DNA from: Methylophilus rhizosphaerae
Lineage (GTDB): Bacteria; Pseudomonadota; Gammaproteobacteria; Burkholderiales; Methylophilaceae
NCBI RefSeq assembly: GCF_900100975.1
Contig: NZ_FNFX01000001.1
Span: forward strand, 65,820-129,819
Reading direction: 5' to 3'
DNA: 64,000 nt
Part shown: in pieces, positions 62,250-64,000 of the stretch
How the letters are laid out: each line of letters opens with the position of its first letter
Position numbering within the stretch: position 1 is the first letter of the stretch
Made by a program: the position numbers and the translations under genes
The notes under the pieces: model-generated
Told to the model about the DNA's origin: nothing
Seen by the model: the letters and a program-made list of their open reading frames with translations, nothing else
Databases searched by the model: none

Positions 62250-64000
62250 TTGAAGTCCTACATCAATACTGAAGAGAATGGGGTATATGCGCCATCGTCG
62301 CGCGCGCCCCTGTTTCAACTAAAACAACCATTGCTGCGTTGCCTGGCCTTGTATGCCCACATGCCGTGGCAATTCACCCTCACTGCCCTGCTGTTTATCC
62401 TGGTCAATGCAGGGATGGCCTGGCAACTCTGGCTGGTAGGCCAGATAGTGCAATCCATTCACGTTGGCGAATTTGTCACGCGCAATATGCAGGGCCTGCC
62501 TGATTTCACCAATGCGCGTCACTGGCTGATGCTGCTGATTGGTGTGGCAATTGGCCGTGGCATCCTGCAATATATTGGTGGCGTGATGTCACTGATTATT
62601 GGCCAGGAACTGCTCTATATTCTGCGCGAACGCATTTTGCACCAGGTACAACGGTTAGACCTGGCCTATCACTGGCAACACGGCATCGGTGAAATTGTGA
62701 CACGTACCACGCGTGATGCCGACAAAGTGCGTGATGCCCTGATCAATTTCTGGCGCCAGGTGTTTGAAGCCTCCATCTGGGTGCTGATCTCTGTCACCGT
62801 TCTAAGCGTTTATCATCCGCTGATTGGCCTGGGCATCCTGCTGCTGGTCGTGGCTGGCATGTGCTTGTTTGTCAGGCATACCAATACTTTGGTCATCCTG
62901 GACCGCGAAGTCGGCAACGCTTATGACCAGGTCAATCAGGAACTCAGTGAGGGCGTCAATGGCATACGCGTGATTAAAGCCTTTGGACTGGAATCTCCCC
63001 GTACCAAACACTTTGCCAGCCTGGTTGATACCTTTGTCAGCCATGCGCATACCGCGCTGGCCTTTGCCGCCAAAAGAATTCCTCTACCGCAGATGGTGAT
63101 TGGTTTTAGTCAGGTGTGGATCCTTGCCTTTGGCGCTTACCTGGTCAGCAAAGGTACATTGAATATCGGTCAGCTAGTGGCCGCTTTACTCATCGCGAAT
63201 GCCCTGGTGTTCCGCGTCGAAGGCATCGGCCGTGTCATGCAGGTATTTGCCGATGCACGCGCTTCTGCCAGCCGCATCTGGGAGTTGCTGGATGAAGAGC
63301 CACAGATCCTGTCCGGCTCTCACACGCTGGCGACACAAGCACTGGGTTTCCGCCTAACCAATGTCACTACCCAGGCACCTAACAGTGACCAGGTCATTTT
63401 GCATCATTGCAGCCTGGAGGTCAGCCCGGGCGAAACGGTGGCCATAGTCGGGGCAACGGGTGCCGGTAAGAGCTCATTGGCCGGGCTATTGCCGCGATTG
63501 CTGGATGCCAAACACGGTAGTGTGGAAATCGGCTCCGCCTGGGCAGGCTGGCATGACGTAAAAACCTTAAACCTGCAACAACTGCGCAAGTCTGTACATG
63601 TCGTGCCGCAGGAAAGTTTCTTGTTCTCGGACACACTGGCGGCCAATTTACGCCTGGCCAAACCCGATGCGACGGATGAAGAACTGTTGCAGGCTCTGCA
63701 TCTGGCAGCCGCCGATGAAGTACTGGAAAAACTCAGTGATGGCCTGCAGACCAAAATCGGTGACCGCGGCATTACATTGTCAGGTGGGCAACGCCAGCGC
63801 ATCAGCCTGGCGCGTGCCTTTTTATCGGCGCCTTCCATCCTGGTGCTGGATGACTCGACCAGTGCACTGGATGCCATTACCGAGCGCAAAGTACTGGATA
63901 ACATCCGTAACCTGCGCGATACCACCGGCAAAAACACCACGGTACTTATCATCGCCAGCAAGCTATCCACCATTTTGCTGGCAGATCGCGTCGCCATGCT
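62250..64000 (+). CDS. ABC exporter with fused ATPase (cut by window edge)
   Basis: An open frame of more than 580 codons runs off the right edge. The proposed start is TTG at 62250-62252, five bases after AAGGAGG. A six-segment exporter domain (about 30-330) is followed by an ATPase with Walker A VGATGAGKSSLAGLL, signature LSGGQRQRISLARAF and Walker B ILVLDDSTSALD, where the usual Glu after Asp is Asp. That change suggests this half is a weak or non-hydrolysing partner in a heterodimer. The next gene beyond the edge probably encodes the other half. The substrate is unknown. Confidence 0.82.
   Translation, partial: MKSYINTEENGVYAPSSRAPLFQLKQPLLRCLALYAHMPWQFTLTALLFILVNAGMAWQLWLVGQIVQSIHVGEFVTRNMQGLPDFTNARHWLMLLIGVAIGRGILQYIGGVMSLIIGQELLYILRERILHQVQRLDLAYHWQHGIGEIVTRTTRDADKVRDALINFWRQVFEASIWVLISVTVLSVYHPLIGLGILLLVVAGMCLFVRHTNTLVILDREVGNAYDQVNQELSEGVNGIRVIKAFGLESPRTKHFASLVDTFVSHAHTALAFAAKRIPLPQMVIGFSQVWILAFGAYLVSKGTLNIGQLVAALLIANALVFRVEGIGRVMQVFADARASASRIWELLDEEPQILSGSHTLATQALGFRLTNVTTQAPNSDQVILHHCSLEVSPGETVAIVGATGAGKSSLAGLLPRLLDAKHGSVEIGSAWAGWHDVKTLNLQQLRKSVHVVPQESFLFSDTLAANLRLAKPDATDEELLQALHLAAADEVLEKLSDGLQTKIGDRGITLSGGQRQRISLARAFLSAPSILVLDDSTSALDAITERKVLDNIRNLRDTTGKNTTVLIIASKLSTILLADRVAM

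Noticed and set aside
1-64000. CRISPR arrays, insertion sequences, prophage, rRNA operons
   Set aside because: None seen. The only tandem repeat is the 12-bp coding repeat at the left edge, and no transposase or integrase frame was found.

Overview
The window reads as a chromosome segment of a betaproteobacterium, most likely a methylotroph of the Methylophilaceae (Methylophilus, Methylovorus or Methylobacillus type). The reasons are the gene order truA-trpF-trpB-trpA-accD-folC-SPOR protein beside fimV, asd, leuBDC and yajQ, the moderate GC content and the style of the proteins. No methanol oxidation gene lies in the window, so the family assignment is an inference.

Positions 1 to about 28999 are mostly conserved housekeeping genes on the minus strand. 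They are a SPOR-type envelope protein cut by the window edge, folC, accD, trpA, trpB, trpF, truA, fimV, asd, an entericidin-like lipoprotein, yajQ, ppnP, leuB, leuD, leuC, cimA, argG, argF, argD, rlmB and rnr. They cover tryptophan, leucine, isoleucine (citramalate route), arginine and aspartate-family synthesis together with RNA maturation. Plus-strand interruptions are an XRE/MmyB-type regulator divergent from leuC, mqo, and a secreted beta-helix lipoprotein followed by a decayed ABC transporter remnant. A second copy of the argF 3' end survives between argG and argF.

Positions 29035 to about 44300 are a mixed zone. It holds a tRNA-Leu(CAG) whose promoter overlaps the rnr start, a gene-poor 0.77 kb stretch, an outer-membrane barrel, a Kef-type antiporter, a SulP transporter, dinB, an SMR pump, a CorC/HlyC-type membrane protein, an AlkA glycosylase, several unknowns, an ABC exporter, a DUF1993 protein and a Tat-type dienelactone hydrolase.

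Positions 44390 to 64000 are the most interesting part: an apparent organosulfur-scavenging island. It has two SsuD-like flavin monooxygenases, a nitroreductase, a complete Yej-type ABC importer, cytochrome b561, two DszA/NtaA-type monooxygenases flanking a P-loop kinase, a class II aldolase, and a cytoplasmic DszB-like protein that keeps the Cys/His/Arg residues of the desulfinase DszB. Divergent from these are a TonB-dependent receptor and an ABC exporter. All four transcription units start with a sigma-54-type -24/-12 element, each with TGTTGC/GCAACA elements about 115-165 bp further upstream. This points to one regulon under an enhancer-binding activator not encoded in the window. The likely flow is uptake (TonB receptor, Yej importer), C-S bond oxidation (SsuD- and DszA-like enzymes), desulfination (DszB-like) and sulfite release. 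The substrate is unknown.
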